Shown: positions 42,296-54,640 of the stretch, one piece after another
Layout: every line of letters starts with the position of its first letter
How positions within the stretch are numbered: position 1 is the first letter of the stretch
Assembly (NCBI GenBank): GCA_037447605.1
Contig: CM074808.1
Location: 3,541,810-3,605,809 of the forward strand
DNA length: 64,000 nucleotides
From: Zygnema circumcarinatum
Lineage: Eukaryota > Streptophyta > Zygnematophyceae > Zygnematales > Zygnemataceae
Direction of reading: 5' to 3'
The notes under the pieces: generated by a model
Database searches by the model: none
What the model was told of the DNA's origin: nothing
What the model saw: only the letters and a program-made list of their open reading frames with translations
Translations under genes and position numbers: made by a program

Positions 42296-45075
42296 ATGGG
42301 AGACAGCCGTAAGACGTGGCCTGGAGTGAGTTATTTTTCTGGCAAATGCGAAGAAACTCGCATGTTTGATCCGCATGGCACGGCTCATCGAGGCAGAGTA
42401 AGGCAGAATGACTGCGAGCGAAGGAGTCCAAGGCAGGCTGCCGCGGACGCAGGAGCTATGCTAACTGGATGGGATCTCGGTCAAGGAAACCATTCTGCCA
42501 TTGAACCTTTTTTGAACGACATGATGAAAGAAGAAACTTTAAATGACGAGCTCTTGCAACATTTGCAAGAGAGGTCCGTAAAGAGAAAGAGGTATAACTT
42601 CTCTTGTCAAGTCCTTGAGTATTGTATGACTTGAGCATTGTATCCTCAGCAAAAGCTAATTGAGGGCTTTTGACCAATATGGATTTGAAGGTAATCGGAA
42701 CGATATGAATTTCCTTTAGTTGACTGGCCGGCTATAAGAAATTAGAACATTTGCTGTTTGTAATTACCCTGCTCAAACGTGTGCCTTCTCAAGAAGAAAC
42801 TTCCCCCATTTGCAGTAGGTCATATACTTTTTACTGCTGGATTGGCAGGATAGGTTCAGAACTAAGGGAGGAATTGAAGCATTTGTTCGAGGAGAGGAGG
42901 CGAAGCCAAGCAGTGGAGCAGGAACTTGAACGGCGGGTTGCCACTCTTGCAGGCGTGGCAGCGAAGGTGAGAGGAGAATTACCACCACGTCCACTGGACT
43001 TTTATATTAACCAGCTTCAAGGTTCCTAGTATGTTTTTGTTCTAGCTGAAAGAGCGACGCTCTTCAATCATATACCAGGAGTGCCGTTTAATATTTTTCA
43101 AACATAGACGTGAAAGGAGTAGGGCGAGATGGCTTTCATTTAGTCAACAATCGACGGTGTGTGGAATGCAGGAGGCCAAAGCAGAGGCGTTGAAGGTCGA
43201 ACTTGAAGCTTTCAGCTCTGACCTTTCCATTAAGGTGGGCGGTATTCTCCGATAGTTTGTCATATTCTTGTTTGTTTATTAAGCTTTTGCAAGCTGAATA
43301 ACGGGGCCTGGTTTTTTACGACTCCGGATAGTCCTATTTCATGCTGGCAAATCTAGAGCTTTACTGTGCACTTTAAGGGCTGTGCGGCCCACGCCCGCTC
43401 AGCTTGCATTAGTACACAGCAAAGGAATGTATCGTTAATAGCAGCTTTGCGTCCGTCAATAGTCAATCTAAGCTCGACCTCTCTTTACTGTAGCAACATT
43501 ATGTTATGGCAGGAAGCAGAACTTCAAAGGAGGGAGAGGTCAGTGAAGGCGGCTGAGGAATCTCTCATTTCGAGGGAGAAGGATTTAGTGAAGAAATTAC
43601 ATGATTTGGAGATGAGAGAAAAGGAAATTGCTGAACGTGAGATGCAGACTCGCCGTTTGCGACGACGCAAAACAACAGGTGTAGGCTACACGGCACAGCA
43701 TCGCCTTGAAGGACATTCTCGGGAGCAGGATCTGCTGACTCTTCCTGCTCCAGCTTGTAAGCTTGAAGAAGAACAGCGCTGCAATTCTCCACCTTTCCAA
43801 GAGAACAATCAGAAGCTAGTCGTTGCTCTGCTGGAAGTGGAGCATTTCCTCCAGGAAACACCCTCTCCTTGCTCCTCCCTGCTTTTGAATGGATCAGTCG
43901 GTGGGAATCAGCTTACTCAGGATTCATCGTCTGAACTGCTGGGGAAAGAGGAAACTTTCGGAAACAACGTGACACCGGCCGATAATGTTTGGATTCTTGC
44001 ACTACCTGCTGTGGTGCGCCAACCACCTTCATCTGCTTCGAGCGGTAAAGCTGCAAGGAAGGAGAGGGTGAAGGAAAGCATGGATGAAAATTTTGTTATT
44101 GGACAGTCTGAACTCCATGCCAGCTGTATTGCAGCCGGCATAAGTGGGAAGCCTCATTCAAATCTTGGGAATCATGAGGAGGATGATATTGTTGGTAAAG
44201 CAGGAGGGAAAGGTGGAAACGGCAGAAACAGCCGCGCGACTTTGGAGGAAGCCCTGAAGCAGGATATGCCAGAGCTTTTTGCGAGTATGCAAGAGAAGGG
44301 GTTGCTTGAGGATATGACGAGCTTTGATCGCGTGCTGTTGGAGGATGATAAAGATGAAGACATTGATGGACTTGCAAGTCACGGGGGCTTCACAGCACTG
44401 CAAAAAGTCTTACGAAAACTTTTTGAAAAGTCCCAGGAGGGAGGACGTTGCCCAAGTTCAGGATGGCAGCAAGTAAACCAGATGAGCACCCTTTTGAACG
44501 GCCGGCAAAAGTATTGTATGGAGAACCTTGTCGCTCTTTTGGATCAAATGAAAGCAGTCAGACGTGCCGGGTGGCCTGTAATGTGGAGCTGGAGTCGAAG
44601 AACAAGGGCGTTTGTTTTTGTCTTCAATCGGCATAATCGGATCGTCTTGGAGTGGCCTGAGTACGGAAATGCGACGTACTTTTTTGAACTGGAGGCAGAC
44701 ATGGCCGTGGAGTGGCAAGTGAAACGTATTCTGGCAGTGATGGCAGCTTCATATGTGGGCAAAGCCTCAATAATCGAAAACAAGTGCCTTGAAGTAGGGG
44801 TCGATATAAGTGTGCAGGAGGGCACGTTGCTTCAATGTTATGGGTGGTCCCCGAGCAGTGGCCTGGGATCACTTCTGAACTACTGTGACCGACTCTTCCA
44901 TGACTACAAAAAAGTGGACAAAGGTGAATCTTTTCAGCGAGCCATCTCAGTATGGAGAGAAAGAATTGGCAAAAGGCTGGTAGAGGGGATTGGTCGAGGC
45001 GGCCGAACAAGGGAACTTCCAGAGGCTTATCTTCTGTGGAACAGGCATCGGTCAGAAGATGAATCTCACATCTAA
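42296..45075 (+). CDS. Coiled-coil protein with conserved plant C-terminal domain, function unknown
   Basis: Four exons close in phase: 42296-42591, 42849-42966, 43172-43234 and 43513-45075, giving 679 residues. Residues about 80-210 are heptad-rich and highly charged (ELREELKHLFEERRRSQAVE; KAAEESLISREKDLVKK), predicting a coiled coil. A low-complexity linker follows. The C-terminal 200 residues form a globular domain with FVFVFNRHNRIVLEWPEYGN, ATYFFELEADMAVEWQVKRI and GWSPSSGLGSLLNYCDRLFH. I recall similar C-termini in land-plant proteins of unknown function, so the domain is probably an old plant-specific one. That relation rests on memory. There is no signal peptide or catalytic motif. Confidence 0.75.
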
Positions 45076-46059
45076 CAAAGGGGCGAGATCAAACCACCTC
45101 TAGAATTTATGAGTTTCTGGCTCGTCAATTTCATGCTACTCACCCCAATCTCTTTTACCTCGTCATGTATGCTTTGTTTGAATGAAAGAAAGGATATATA
45201 ATGTGTCGGACGGTGGATACGGCCACTTGAAACTAGTCTTTTACTGCTTACTACTGAATCCAGTCAGCGTATTCTCGTACTGGTTAATTCTTAGTTCCTA
45301 TTAGTCATGTTTGTTCAGACGGTTGGTTTGGATCGACTGGGTCTCATAGCTTTGACTGGCAGCATGCCCCATGTCACAGGCCATTTGCTGCATGGCACAT
45401 ATCATTCGCCATGCATTTCATACAGTCTCATCATAGGCAGAGACAGGTCCACATTATATTATAGGGCTGCTAAATCTTGAGGATTCATGTTTCTCGGCGA
45501 ATAAGTTGTGACAGCGGAATAAAAATATTTCTTTTGCAAGTGTTATGATTTTTCAAAAAGATTGATATGCCTACAGATGGGACTCACAGGCCTAAAATTC
45601 ACTGTTGGAATTCAAATTCGGTCCCGTTTTCCAGCGCAATAATACTAGTAAAATAGTACTTTAGCACAATTCCCATGTCGGTTTTTTCCAAAGTCTGCAC
45701 CCCCTTATTGACCCACCATGGAAAATCCAACTAGGAACCCGGTAACAAATTTAATCAGAGATCTCAATGTCGGACAAATTTACATGGCAAACCCAATACT
45801 GGTCAGTGCTGTTGAAGGCACCGTCAATGAAAGCCCATCATATGCTCTACATCATATGAACAAAATCCCATTAATCGACTCAACTGAAGCTTTCATCTGA
45901 TGGGCGGCGCCTCCAAGCACACAGAAGAGTGGCAAAATGAGAAAACCATTGCTTCAAAAACTAGGAAGGTCGTCACTATGACATGTCCGCAACCCTAAAA
46001 CCCTAAAAACCAAAAAAAAAAAGGGTCCTAGAAACACTACGATGGACATTCGGGGTCCG
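45076..46059. other. Convergent 3' flanks, no gene seen
   Basis: The spacer separates the convergent 3' ends of the coiled-coil gene and the PP2C gene. It is AT-rich unique sequence, with a telobox-like AACCCTAAAACCCTAAAA at 45991-46008. Confidence 0.5.
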
Positions 46060-49000
46060 TCATTTGAGTTGGTGAGTGAACACAAGGAGCACCGCCGTGC
46101 AGTTGTCTTTGCAGCGCCTTTCGCGGATGGCCTCGCGCACCAGTCGCCTGCAGGCCACCTCTGCGCTCGCTCCTTCCTGGCAACAGGAGGAAGGAAAAAA
46201 AAAGACAAAAGAAGTGAAAAAGAAAACAAGTCCGAGCCGTAATAAAACGCAGTTCTTGCTTCTCATGCCAAGCAATAGCAGGAGTTCCAGCTCTCCCTTC
46301 CCACTGTCAACTTCTTTTGTTTTCCACTCTTATCTCTCCTCTCGCCTTCTCCTTCCATCAGCTCTCTTTCTTCTTCTGACAAGCATCCTTTTCAGCCCTG
46401 TGCCTCTCTCTGCCGCACCAAACAAAACCTCGCGGAATTCGCACGTGCAGACATCTCGCCCTAGGCTCGAGGTGCAAGGAGTGGCAGTGCACACCTTTAG
46501 TTGCTCTTCCACAAACTTCACCGCATCCTCAGTCCCAAACACCTGCAATGAGGGGAGAATACATACAAATAGAAGCAAATTACCAAGGAAACGGCTATTC
46601 ATAGAAAAAAAGAGGATCACGATACGCGACGGTCCCAAAAGCCCTCCCACGAAATGTTCCATCCGATATAGCCTCACTTCGGAAAATGTAGCCTGACGCA
46701 CAACTGACGGACAGGGAATATACCAAGTAAAACATATTGAGAAAGAAGAGAGTGAGTGGAGGGGGGGAGGGGGAGTGGAGAGGGAGAGGGAGGGGGAAGG
46801 GAAGGGGTAGGGGTAGGGAGAGGGGGGTAGAGGGAGAGGGAAAGGAAGAGGGAAGGGGAGCGAGGGAGAAAGAGGAGGCGGGAGAGGGAGAAAGTGTGAG
46901 AGAGAGTGAGAAAGAGCAGCTTGTCAAAGAGCCCTCACCCCCCACAAGCCGTCACAGCCGAGAATAAGAAAGCGCTCTCGCTGAGACAGCTCAAAGGCTG
47001 CAACATCAGCGACCGCAGATAAGCCCGCCTGTGAATTTCACAACCGACCAGCCCACTCCCTATCAGCTATTCTTGTCCGCGTAAACAAAACATAAAGTCT
47101 CAATGCAGTAGTTAAAGTTAGAAAGGCGAATCCACGTCTTGAGAGATGTGAACGGAGTCCCATGCGGTTATGATTGCAGTTCACATTTAACCAATCTGAG
47201 ACACGAAGGAGGCTACGAAATCTGTAACCTTTTTGAAGGGTCTGTCTCCAAGTGCTCGTGAGACCTCCACACGTCCAAGGAGACGCCCATCTTTGGCCAC
47301 ATAACCGCCCGCCTGAAAAGCTCGAGACATATTATGGATATTAAACTTGAACATGATATTAATCGCACCCAACTCTTCAAATTTTAAATCCTGTACCAAA
47401 CCTCTGTTTCCGGAATGCTCCACCTGCTCTCGCCAAACATATTCCATTCCACATTCTTTTGCATGTTCACATTGCCTTCATGGAGGCTAACATGATAGCG
47501 ATGAAGAGTGCTTTCTTTCTCTGAGATGAGGGATAGCCCATACAAGTAGTCGAAAAACAGGAGGGACTCGATGCATGCATGAACCTTTGATTAAGCCTTC
47601 TCTACATTTTCTCTACATAAGAACTGTCAATCAAACACTGTAATGGTGTGTACCACATGTATGAGATTCACGGATTTACGGGCACTGTCAATGAGCTTAC
47701 ATTTTCCCTTAAGTTACGAAATGCACAGTCGGAAGAATCTCAGTTGTACACCCACCTTTTCTATGCGTGCTCTTTCAGAAGGGAAGATGGCCTTGTGAGA
47801 CCTTGTAATTACAACTCCCTTTAAAGGCACGCTTTGACTCTTAGAAGCTGACCCCTCATTGGCTGCAAGAACTGAGGGCGTTGAATCTTGAGCAGGTGGA
47901 GGAGCCCTTGCCAGAACCGCCATAGCATCTCCCAAATTTGCCACAAATACCTGCGAGAAAATCACATCTCTTCAGAAGAGCTAAAATGGCGGGCCATGCA
48001 TTCTAAATGTATGAGAAATACGGCATCCTTACTATGCATACGTAAGCGAACGCTCATAAGCCAGTAGTAAACCAAACCGATAGCCTATTCACGGGGCTGA
48101 TTGAATGTTCAGTTCAAACACTCCAACCTACAGCCAATTGGGTAGAAGCTGAAATCATCTGCGGTAGGACGGAAGTAGGTCGGTTTGTGCCGATTAAGAG
48201 GAACAAAATGTAGGACACCGACACAAAGCGTAGATTTTGGCACCTAGGGATTGCAGTTAACTCACCATCTGTCCGAGAATCCAAACGCAAACAGCTGCTG
48301 CTCCATCAAGCCATCCCTCTGCACTCGCAGAATCGATAAGGAAGTAAGTTCGTCTCGAAGCAAAAGTTAAGAACAAGGAGAACGGAAAGAAAGTCTCATG
48401 AAATGAGGAGGTGCCAGTCAGTAAGACCTATATATTTTGCTGTTTATTTCCCGAACAAGCTTCTACAACAGAAGGAACATCCTGGACCACCCTTTCTCTC
48501 TCTTTATTGCTGCGCTGTCCCTGCCCACTCCTCTCCTTTCCCTCTCATCACACCTCCTCGCACCTTCTCCTTCTCTCACACACACGCACACAATCACACA
48601 TACTGTGTCAAAGAGAGTTACCTGCAGCGCTGACCTTGAGGAGGTCCTCATCAAGCTTCTTTATTCCTGCACAAATCGAACATAACGTCAAAAGGACAAA
48701 TCAACTTTCAACATAGCATTATCTTGTAACCTCGAAACTCTTTCACTCTACTTCACCCTACTGATGGTTTGTTGTCACCGTGTTGAGATTTGATTCACAT
48801 AGTTAGCATACAAGGCACTCCTCCCACTCTCACTCTCATCACCACACCTCCACCTCCTCCCCCATCTCTCTCTCTCTCACGCACACACGCACAACCAGGA
48901 AACTGGAAAACAAACAGAAGTTCACCTTCAATAATCGCTTTTTTTGCCACCTTAGGATTTAACTGGTGCCCATCCCCAAAACATCCAAAGGGAGAAGACG

Positions 49001-50500
49001 AGATCAGTTACATAGATCAGTCCGAAATAACGTTCCAAGGCGAAGGGAAACCACCACCAGAAACGCAGCACACAGTGGGCTTACGATAAGGAAAGACGGA
49101 TCCAAAACTGGGACTAAATTGATCTGTGGGAGTCATTATTGGTTCCAAGAGAACCGGAGATGACTATTGCCCCCAGTTCATGCTCAATTCTCGCCATGAA
49201 TGGTGGAAAGTCGTCGAACCCCTAAAACGATACCTGTTTGAAGACTGCGAGTCCTATATACTCTTAACCCCTCAAAACAACCAAATACCTCATCCTGTGG
49301 GAGCCCTGATGCCAAAACAACAGAGTTCAAGTGTGCCTTCGCATACATTGCCGCTTTACGGCCGCCATGTCCGTCATACACCGCATAATGCGAGCACCTG
49401 AACAGAATAGGATAGCAGGCTCTTGCTTAATTTCGTTGTCTTTGATTCATCCTCAAACACAAGGAAACATTGGAGTGCTCAATAATTAAACACGTTTTTT
49501 CAATGACACAAGCCTAGCTTATGATACTTGCGTGAACTAAAGAATAGCCTATTTAATTGAACACGACAGGATAAGCAAATGCATGCGTTGCTTGCACACA
49601 ACTTTGCCAGCATCCAGGGTTGATCGTGAAAGCGCTAAGTCATCGTTCCTGTACGATGTGGGTGGACATTGCGAAGATGATTATGCTTAAGAAAACCCCA
49701 ATTGATCAGATTAACTTATCTGGCAAGCAATTATGTACAGGGAATAATGCCTATGGAGGTTCAGACTTGGTAAAGCTACCTTCCCAGCATCGCCAGTTCC
49801 GAACTCAGTATCCTATTTCAACCTAAATTTCTTTGCGGGCCAAAATGCGAGGAAGCGTATTTTCACGAAAGAGTACGATAGGCATAAGGCTTACCTAAGT
49901 TGTGAATTTTAAAAATGAAGCACTTTCATCTCACCTCAATTTCGCTTTCGAATTTTCTCTGGCATCATGCAGCATGACCCACGCATCCTCCATCGTGTGC
50001 CTCGAACCTTTGTCCTCTGCAACTCCGGCCTCCACTGTTGTTCTGAACACCCTCAAAGCCTTCATTCCTCCTCTTTGTCCTGTCGAACTCAAAATTTCGT
50101 TGCCGCCTTGCACTTGCTTCTCTGCCAGCTTTGCGTTATTTTCAGAACTCTCACCAGCATTGTTAACTGCATTCTCTCGATTCCCTCCCGCAATATTCGA
50201 AGGTATACCTCCTGACGCTTCGTCAACCCGAGCCCCAAGATTTGCATCCCCCTTTAATGATCCTATCTCCTTTCCTGATGGCTCTCCTTCCAATCCCAGC
50301 TGATTGTTATTTTGTTCACCATTCTCAGTGCTAGCCCTAACTTCATCCTTAATCCCCTCGTCTTCTCTCACAGAAATCTCCGTTTCCCTGTTCTCCAACG
50401 CAGTTCCATGCCCATCATTTGACGAGTCCCTCGCAGATGAACTACACAATCTCTTCCCTTCTTCATGAAAGGTGGGAGAGCCAGTTCTCTTGCTTGCCAT
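46060..50500 (-). CDS. ILKAP-like protein phosphatase 2C
   Basis: Ten exons close in phase: 50500-49935, 49397-49289, 48962-48926, 48666-48622, 48318-48266, 47950-47756, 47312-47229, 47028-46939, 46542-46495 and 46176-46060, giving 447 residues. The first 155 residues are a low-complexity, Asn/Glu/Gly-rich tail. The catalytic PP2C domain has all metal-binding motifs: GSRHTMEDAW, YAVYDGHGG, ATAV-type GAAAVCVW, VFVANLGDAMAVLA, LILGCDGLWG and RRCKDNCTAVLLVF. Order and spacing match plant ILKAP-like PP2C (similar to Arabidopsis At1g18030), Mg/Mn-dependent Ser/Thr phosphatases. The substrate is unknown. The donor after exon 7 (GTTACA) is weak, but phase and homology support it. Several very short exons, 37-53 nt, are notable. 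Confidence 0.93.
46735..46920 (+). repeat. Polypurine tract in a PP2C intron
   Basis: About 185 bases are almost exclusively G and A on the plus strand (polypyrimidine in the sense strand), built from GGGAGA and GGGGTAGGG variants. It lies between exons 8 and 9. Confidence 0.85.
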
Positions 50501-51122
50501 GACAGCCCTTCCTTTAAGCAGTTTTCATACTCTTTTAACTTCCCAACAACTCTTGCAAGTCTCACAAAAAAGCAGCTGCTCTTCCAAAGAGCTGGCTTTC
50601 AAGTTCCTCCAAACACCTCCTCTTCTTCTTCGTTCCTTCCAATTAATCTTTCAAAAAGATTATATACGCCACATAATTTTCTCTTCTTTTTATAGATGTA
50701 TGCCAATCGTCCCTACACAAAAATTGGACGAAATTTTGCTTTTGCAGAAAGACGGAGGCCCAGGCAAACGCCGCACTCTGCTCTCAAATGTACGAACCAA
50801 TCGAGGCTTGCCACGTAAGTACATTTGTTGGCATGGCGAGCTGTGATTGGCCGACCGACGGAATTTTGACCTGGATGGAATTTTCCTGCTCTCTTGCCTT
50901 GAGAGGTTGAGGGGGAATTTAGGGTTAGCAAGATGAGCCTTTCATTCAAATTTCTCTTCCTCGCTTCCCATATTATTTTTACTTTCATCAATAGAGATAT
51001 GTCTGAGGGGGCTTGATGATTGGGACAGCTTTATTAGACTTCAGAGAGGAGTCGCTCTGCGCTTACGCTTTATTTTTGGGAGCCCAAAATTTGGTGTTGT
51101 GCCCTTTGCATTGCTGGTGAAG
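50501..51122. promoter_or_regulatory. Divergent promoter of the PP2C and Yos1-like genes
   Basis: Only 622 bp separate the two start codons, so both promoters must lie here. A TATATA-like stretch (TTATATACGCC) occurs at 50658-50670. No other clear element was seen. Confidence 0.45.
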
Positions 51123-52623
51123 ATGTCGGTGTGGACTCTCATTCAAGCATGTCTCCTCATCGTGAACGCGCTCGCAGTTCTAAACGAGGATCGGTTTCTT
51201 GTGCCTTGTGAGTATCACACGTTCCCTCTCCCGCGCTCACTTAATCTCGGCAAGCCCGTGAATTCATTTGCCTGCTCGTTCGATATCTTCTCCATGTTTT
51301 CGTTACGGTTTCACCTTTGAATTAAGATTTGCTTCAGCCTTTTGCGGCCGCATTCTTTGGAAGCCGTGCGTCGACTACGATCTCTGAACCTATTTTCTTT
51401 TTCAGAAGATTACCTCTCATTCACGCATGGTAGGGAGTCAAACTAGTGGTTTATCAGTGTAGCTCTTCGCTCTATTGTGCATGAAAAGATTGTGCTCAGT
51501 AGGGTCAAGGGGGTAAAAGTAAACGTTTGTCGCATTCATTTTATGGTTCGACGCATTGATTAGGCGCCTGTGGCGACACTCTTTACATTTTGCTCTCATG
51601 GCTTCTATTTTATTTCTGCATTCAAGCTTCACTGTCTCTTATGTGTCACCGGTGTGGAGAAGTTCACAAGGTTGCAGGATAATGGTGACAAGCCAGGAAG
51701 TGTTCAAGCCTGTTAGTTAAATAAGCATTATTGCGAGTGGATTCAGCCTTCACATAGAAGTTTGACAGATGCACCTTGAGACTTAGATGAATAGGGCATT
51801 GCGTTATTGGACTCAATATACTTCACTTTTCTAGGGTATGTCGTATAAGCTATCTTTTGTCTTCATAATGCTCGCGTTCTTCAGGCAAGGACAGGATCCA
51901 CCAATCCATTAAAGTTTTCTTCTCTATGATGGGTCAGGAAAAAATGGTTTTACCCAGTTTCCTTTCTGATCCTCCCAACCGAAAGCCGAGTTAGTTTGAA
52001 CATTTTTCAGTCCTATCCTCACGAAATGTGACTAGATATGATTGTTAAACTTCCTGTAGACCTCACGAAACGCTTGTTTGCATTGCATGGTATTGTGCAT
52101 ATTGTACTGTGGACAGAGGGAATCGCCTGAAATCTATTCATCAGCCTAATTGTTAACTTTGATTTTTACAGATGGATGGGGTTTTCATGAGATAACTATG
52201 GGAAGAATATCACCACTTAAGGCGCAAATCATTGGCCTTCTTCATGCCGTTCAATATCTTCGAGGTGCAAATTCTTAACTTATAGGTTGCTTGTTTACGT
52301 GAATGAATTGCTCAATCATCGCTTGACTATGCGCATTGCTTGTTCAACTGTGTGCTCGATCCTCATTCTCATATTGAAGGGTGATAATGAGCGGCGTTCT
52401 CCCCAGATTGGTGTCCCTTCAGATCTGAACTGATCTGCAACTTTTTCTTTTTGGATCATTTGGACTTTGGGATGTACTCTCTTGTCCATGTTAACCAGGA
52501 GCCTGTTCCTCTTCAGCAATTTCTTACGGACTTTGGATTTCTAACTGACAGTGATGCATGCATGCAGTGCCTCTTGTAATCGCCAACACCGTCACAATCT
52601 TCTCCAAGGTGTTATTTGGATAG
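51123..52623 (+). CDS. YOS1: Yos1/IER3IP1-like ER-Golgi transport protein
   Basis: Three exons close in phase: 51123-51207, 52172-52264 and 52568-52623, giving 77 residues, the normal length of the family. The protein begins MSVWTLIQACLLIVNALAVL, an N-terminal hydrophobic segment, then NEDRFLVP. The middle carries KAQIIGLLHAVQYLR. The end, VPLVIANTVTIFSKVLFG, is a second membrane segment. This pattern is diagnostic of Yos1p/IER3IP1, small membrane proteins that work with the Yip1-Yif1 complex in ER-to-Golgi COPII transport. The exons are too small to stand out as ORFs; they were found by family match and splice phase. The gene looks intact. Confidence 0.93.
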
Positions 52624-54640
52624 CGGAAGTAGCTGGAAGCTGCCTCTCCTTTGGGACACCCCGAGCCTCCTTGTACAAAGTATTCGAATAAGCTCCTCCT
52701 TTTGCCACCTGTGCTTGCTAAGCAAGATTTTTTTGTTTAGAACTTGGAAATGACCTTTTAATGTCCTCCTCCAATGACGTAATAGAAGTGGCAAACGTGA
52801 AGCTTACTTGACAACGAGCATTCAGTGATTTGAAGGTGGACTGTCTTTCATTGTCAGAAAAGTTCTGACATGTACAGCCCTCTGGGCCCGAACCAATGGC
52901 CAGTGGTGCCCAGTCATCTCTTCAAGTGGACCAACCTTTGAATGAGATATTGTACCACGGAAATTAGGGCCTTCAGTCATGCGTGGAGGGGGACTTTGTA
53001 TGTAGCAGGAACTGAACCTTACTTTGCCGGCAGGGTCAAGGGAGGCGTCGCTCTGCTCTAAGGCAGTACAGTCAAGTAAGGAACAGTCAATTTTCTGAAA
53101 AAAAACGTGAAAAAAATTGCAATCTGAGGCCTTCCTCTATAGTGAACTGAAGTACTGTGGAAATCCCTCATGTACACGTCGTGGCGAATTGCCGTTGGAA
53201 GATGTTATACTATGACAGTTCGCAATGCAGAGCGAGAGGCTCGTTGCCCCCTCCCTCATGCAAGATGGCGAGTCCACTCGATGGACTCAATGCGAGTTTC
53301 TTGACTTCATTGCGAGACGACACTCACAATGGCGAGGCCGTCTAAAGATACGAAACGAAACCTGGCTGAGCCACCCTCAAAACTCCCAAAACCCTAAAAA
53401 CCTTTCCATGGTACTGCCCAAACAACACACTCGAGACAACTTCCTTTCAAGCTATTCGGGTGAGACCTCCTAGAAGCGAGGCCAAAAGCTGTGCTCTGAG
53501 CGGGCACCATGTCGTGGTAACCTCAGAACAGGCACACCCCAAACACGAGCATTGGTCACGGATCTACTCAGCTTAAAAAATGGCCTAGACCTTGTGTACC
53601 TGTCCCCCCTACCCACCCTAGAGGCAGCATTAGCCCCTAGCCCTTGTGTTCCTGGTGACCGCGGGTCCCTCGCTAGGTCCAACTGACCTGTCCGCCGTAC
53701 AGAATCTCCTTTGTAATACGACAAAAAACCATACGGTACCAATATGAGAACGTCCTGGCCATTCGCCACACCTGCAGACTGGTCGGTGACCGTACAATAG
53801 TGTACGAACTACGGCGGTACCGTACTGGTTTTACGGCAGGATTTTCAAACGGATACGGCGCAGATACGCGTATCTGGATGTTTTTCCGATGCTGCCCGAT
53901 TTGGGGTAGGGCCACTGCTTTCCGTTCGGGCAGCACGGCTAAGCAATTTGATTGGTGGATGTGACTGTAAGTATTGACAATCCTATATAAATTATTTTTT
54001 TCTTAAATTTTGTTGCTCATTTTGTACGGTAAAATGTAACTTGTGCATGATGCCGGACTGCAGCTGTTCTGTTCAACGACGGTTCTATGTGTTCGGTTTG
54101 CAGGTTTACTGGATACATAGAACACGTACTTCCGCCATCAAGCACCTCTAGAGGCCCCTAGTTGGCTCCCCATTCCTCGATCTCTCACCAGCTGCAGCCA
54201 TGGCCGAGGGGATGCTGTGAGCTGGTTCCCTTCTTGGAGAGCCGTTTTCAAGTAAATATTCTACATCCTGTATGGATCCTGCACTTGGATCTCTTTCTTC
54301 TGCTGTTGGCTGCGTTGGTTAGCCGTTGTCATGATCGATGTAGGCTATTTGCTGCGCATTCCTCATCCTTTTTCTGGAGCATGCAAAGATTGTTAATGAT
54401 TGTTAAGTCTGAATGACCAGTTCTATGCACTGAGAATATAGAGGTTGGAAGGCAGCTACTCTTCACTTCACCCCTAAGGATCGTGCAAATCCAGCTGGAA
54501 GGAGTGAAGGCTTCAGGAATCTCACATAGGACAGATCCATAGATTCTGATTTCTCACCTGAAAATCCCTGACATGCGCTAATTTTGCCCGTTTCTGGACC
54601 AGGTTTTGTGAGCAAAAAAGCGCCTCCGATTGCTCCGGAT
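52624..54640. other. Intergenic spacer, no gene recognised
   Basis: It holds the 3' flank of the Yos1-like gene, a telobox-like ACCCTAAAAACC at 53390-53401, a GTAC-rich patch (53690-53840) and the PMT promoter. No exon was recognised. Confidence 0.5.
53690..53840. repeat. GTAC-rich dispersed patch
   Basis: CGCCGTACAG, ATACGGTACC, GACCGTACAATAGTGTACG and GCGGTACCGTAC variants recur within 150 bp. It resembles the other GTAC patches in the window. Confidence 0.65.
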
